Shown here: piece by piece, positions 62,970 through 64,000 of the stretch | Layout of the letters: the number at the start of each line of letters is the position of its first letter | Position numbering within the stretch: position 1 is the first letter of the stretch | DNA from: Pseudohongiella acticola | Lineage (GTDB): Bacteria > Pseudomonadota > Gammaproteobacteria > Pseudomonadales > Pseudohongiellaceae | Assembly: GCF_001758195.1 (NCBI RefSeq) | Contig: NZ_MASR01000001.1 | Span: forward strand, 930,001-994,000 | Direction of reading: 5' to 3' | DNA length: 64,000 nt | Translations under genes and position numbers: made by a program | The notes under the pieces: model-generated | What the model was told of the DNA's origin: nothing | The model's database searches: none | What the model saw: only the letters and a program-made list of their open reading frames with translations

Positions 62970-63068
62970 CTAGACTTCCAGCAATGCCCTGATACCGTCA
63001 ATGGTCTGATCCACATGCGCCTCGGTACTATAGACTGAGGGATACTGCACATGACCGTATGCCTTCAT
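62970..63068 (-). CDS. Very short frame (32 residues) overlapping the amidohydrolase stop
   Basis: An ATG-to-TAG frame whose ATG overlaps the stop of the amidohydrolase (ATGA). The residues (HVQYPSVYSTEAHVDQTIDG, then IRALLEV) look like the last helix of a pyridoxal-phosphate aminotransferase rather than random sequence. It may be a remnant of a lost gene or a chance frame; I do not claim it is expressed. Confidence 0.2.
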   Translation of the reverse strand: MKAYGHVQYPSVYSTEAHVDQTIDGIRALLEV

Positions 63069-64000
63069 TCGCCGATCTGACGCCCACCGACCCAGGTCTG
63101 GGCAACATCAACCTGCCACAGTTGCGATGGCTCAATGGCGAATACATCCTGTTCCAGCAAAATGAAGTCGGCCAGCTTGCCGGGCTCCAGTGAACCCAGG
63201 TGCTCTTCCTGATGCGCTGCATAGGCGGCATCCAGCGTAAAACTGGTTAATGCCTCACCCAGGGTCATGCGCTCTCCCGGAAACCAGCCACCGGGCGGTT
63301 GATCCTGACGATCCTGACGTGTCACCGCCGCGTGCAGACCAAAAAAGGGATTGGGTGATTCCACCGGAAAGTCCGAACCATTGGCAATAACGGCGCCCGC
63401 GTCCATCAATTTACGCCAGGCGTAGGCGCCCTGAATTCGAATTTCACCGAGCCGGTCCTGCGCCATGTTCTTGTCGCTGGTGGCATGGGTCGCCTGCATG
63501 GAAGGAATCACATTGAGCTCGTTGAAACGTAGTATGTCCTCATACCGCAGCACCTGTGCATGTTCGATGCGGTGGCGCTGCGCATGCGTATCGGTGCGCT
63601 GAATCAGCGCTTCGTAGTTGTCCAGCACCAGCATATTGGCGCCATCGCCAATGGCATGCACGTTAACCTGAAATCCGGCCTGCATGGACATTTCCATCAA
63701 TTGCGTCAAGCGTTCGGGCGAGAGCAGCAACAGTCCCTGGTGGCCGACCTGGTCAGAATAATCTTCGTTTAGATAGGCGCCGCGACTACCCAGCGCGCCA
63801 TCAGCGGAAATTTTCACGCTGCGCACCACCAAGGTGTTATCGGCACTGGTAAAATGGCCCTCGGCCAGGCGGTCAGACAGCTGATCATCGCCACCGGCCA
63901 GCATGACATAAACACGAATCGGCAGCGGCCCATCCATCAGCAATTCCTGATAGGCCTGTAATGTCGTGCTGGAAACACCGGCATCATGCACGCTGGTCAA
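63065..64000 (-). CDS. Amidohydrolase family protein (YtcJ-like), C-terminal part
   Basis: The gene runs off the right edge of the window, so about 311 C-terminal residues are seen and the start is missing. Metal-dependent hydrolase motifs are clear: VKISADGALGSRGAYL, VNVHAIGDGAN, HRIEHAQVLR and ANGSDFPVESPNP, and LEPGKLADFILLEQDVF ends the domain. It belongs to the same family as the lipoprotein at 21570-23297 but is clearly diverged. The substrate is unknown. Confidence 0.92.
   Translation of the reverse strand: MTSVHDAGVSSTTLQAYQELLMDGPLPIRVYVMLAGGDDQLSDRLAEGHFTSADNTLVVRSVKISADGALGSRGAYLNEDYSDQVGHQGLLLLSPERLTQLMEMSMQAGFQVNVHAIGDGANMLVLDNYEALIQRTDTHAQRHRIEHAQVLRYEDILRFNELNVIPSMQATHATSDKNMAQDRLGEIRIQGAYAWRKLMDAGAVIANGSDFPVESPNPFFGLHAAVTRQDRQDQPPGGWFPGERMTLGEALTSFTLDAAYAAHQEEHLGSLEPGKLADFILLEQDVFAIEPSQLWQVDVAQTWVGGRQIGE

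Overview
The window reads as ordinary chromosome of a Gram-negative, free-living bacterium, most likely a gammaproteobacterium (possibly marine). The grounds are a TamB/TonB-receptor outer membrane, an osmoregulated periplasmic glucan locus (opgG-opgH-opgD), a UB2H-type PBP1b, an E. coli-like yqjD-yqjE-yqjK cluster, a two-ACT SerB and many c-di-GMP enzymes. I see no rRNA, tRNA, CRISPR array, transposase, integrase or phage structural gene. Genus and order cannot be fixed from the sequence alone.

Layout. 1-1444: 3' end of tamB. 1457-12125: a divergent amidoligase-type cluster. The left arm runs on the minus strand (transglutaminase-DUF2126, ATP-grasp/alpha-E fusion, transglutaminase) and the right arm on the plus strand (ATP-grasp, alpha-E, zinc peptidase). 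12223-15181: a periplasmic binding protein overlapping a membrane diguanylate cyclase. 15246-17205: bacterial PH-domain (YdbS/YdbT-like) membrane proteins, one interrupted by an in-frame TAG. 17382-24717: YiiX-like permuted papain-fold protein, two-propeller GGDEF sensor, CPXCG protein, amidohydrolase, serB. 24833-28139: a secreted protein and a TonB-dependent receptor. 28427-35350: opgG-opgH-opgD and a sodium:solute symporter. 35396-38469: 7TM-PAS-GGDEF protein, a 25-bp tandem repeat array, a mini flagellar-rod-like protein and DUF1853. 38473-44036: LysM/M15-like protein, DUF454-like protein preceded by a possible sigma-54 promoter, zinc-ribbon protein, AI-2E-type permease, yqj-like cluster, ExoD, TPR lipoprotein. 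44033-53655: PBP1b, hybrid kinase, DUF3820, and a soluble HDOD kinase coupled to a REC-PAS-GGDEF-EAL protein. 53919-56271: MinD/FlhG-like ATPase, small membrane protein, acetyltransferase. 56256-61568: diguanylate cyclase, prolyl aminopeptidase, CSS-EAL phosphodiesterase, TIGR03862-like flavoprotein. 61778-64000: bactofilin, degenerate methyltransferase-like protein, and an amidohydrolase running off the window.

Themes. Six c-di-GMP enzymes, each with a different sensor module, lie between 13.4 and 60.1 kb. The envelope is the second theme: glucans, peptidoglycan synthesis, LysM protein, bactofilin, TamB and the yqj membrane proteins. The strongest candidate for an incompletely described system is the 1457-12125 cluster. 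It belongs to a family predicted by comparative genomics to make peptide-like products, and here it has a duplicated ligase set (one ATP-grasp apparently degenerate) and a zinc peptidase at the end. Other points worth checking are the in-frame stop in the PH-domain gene, the repeat array carrying a -35-like hexamer in every unit, and the palindrome/sigma-54 region at 39.55-39.70 kb.
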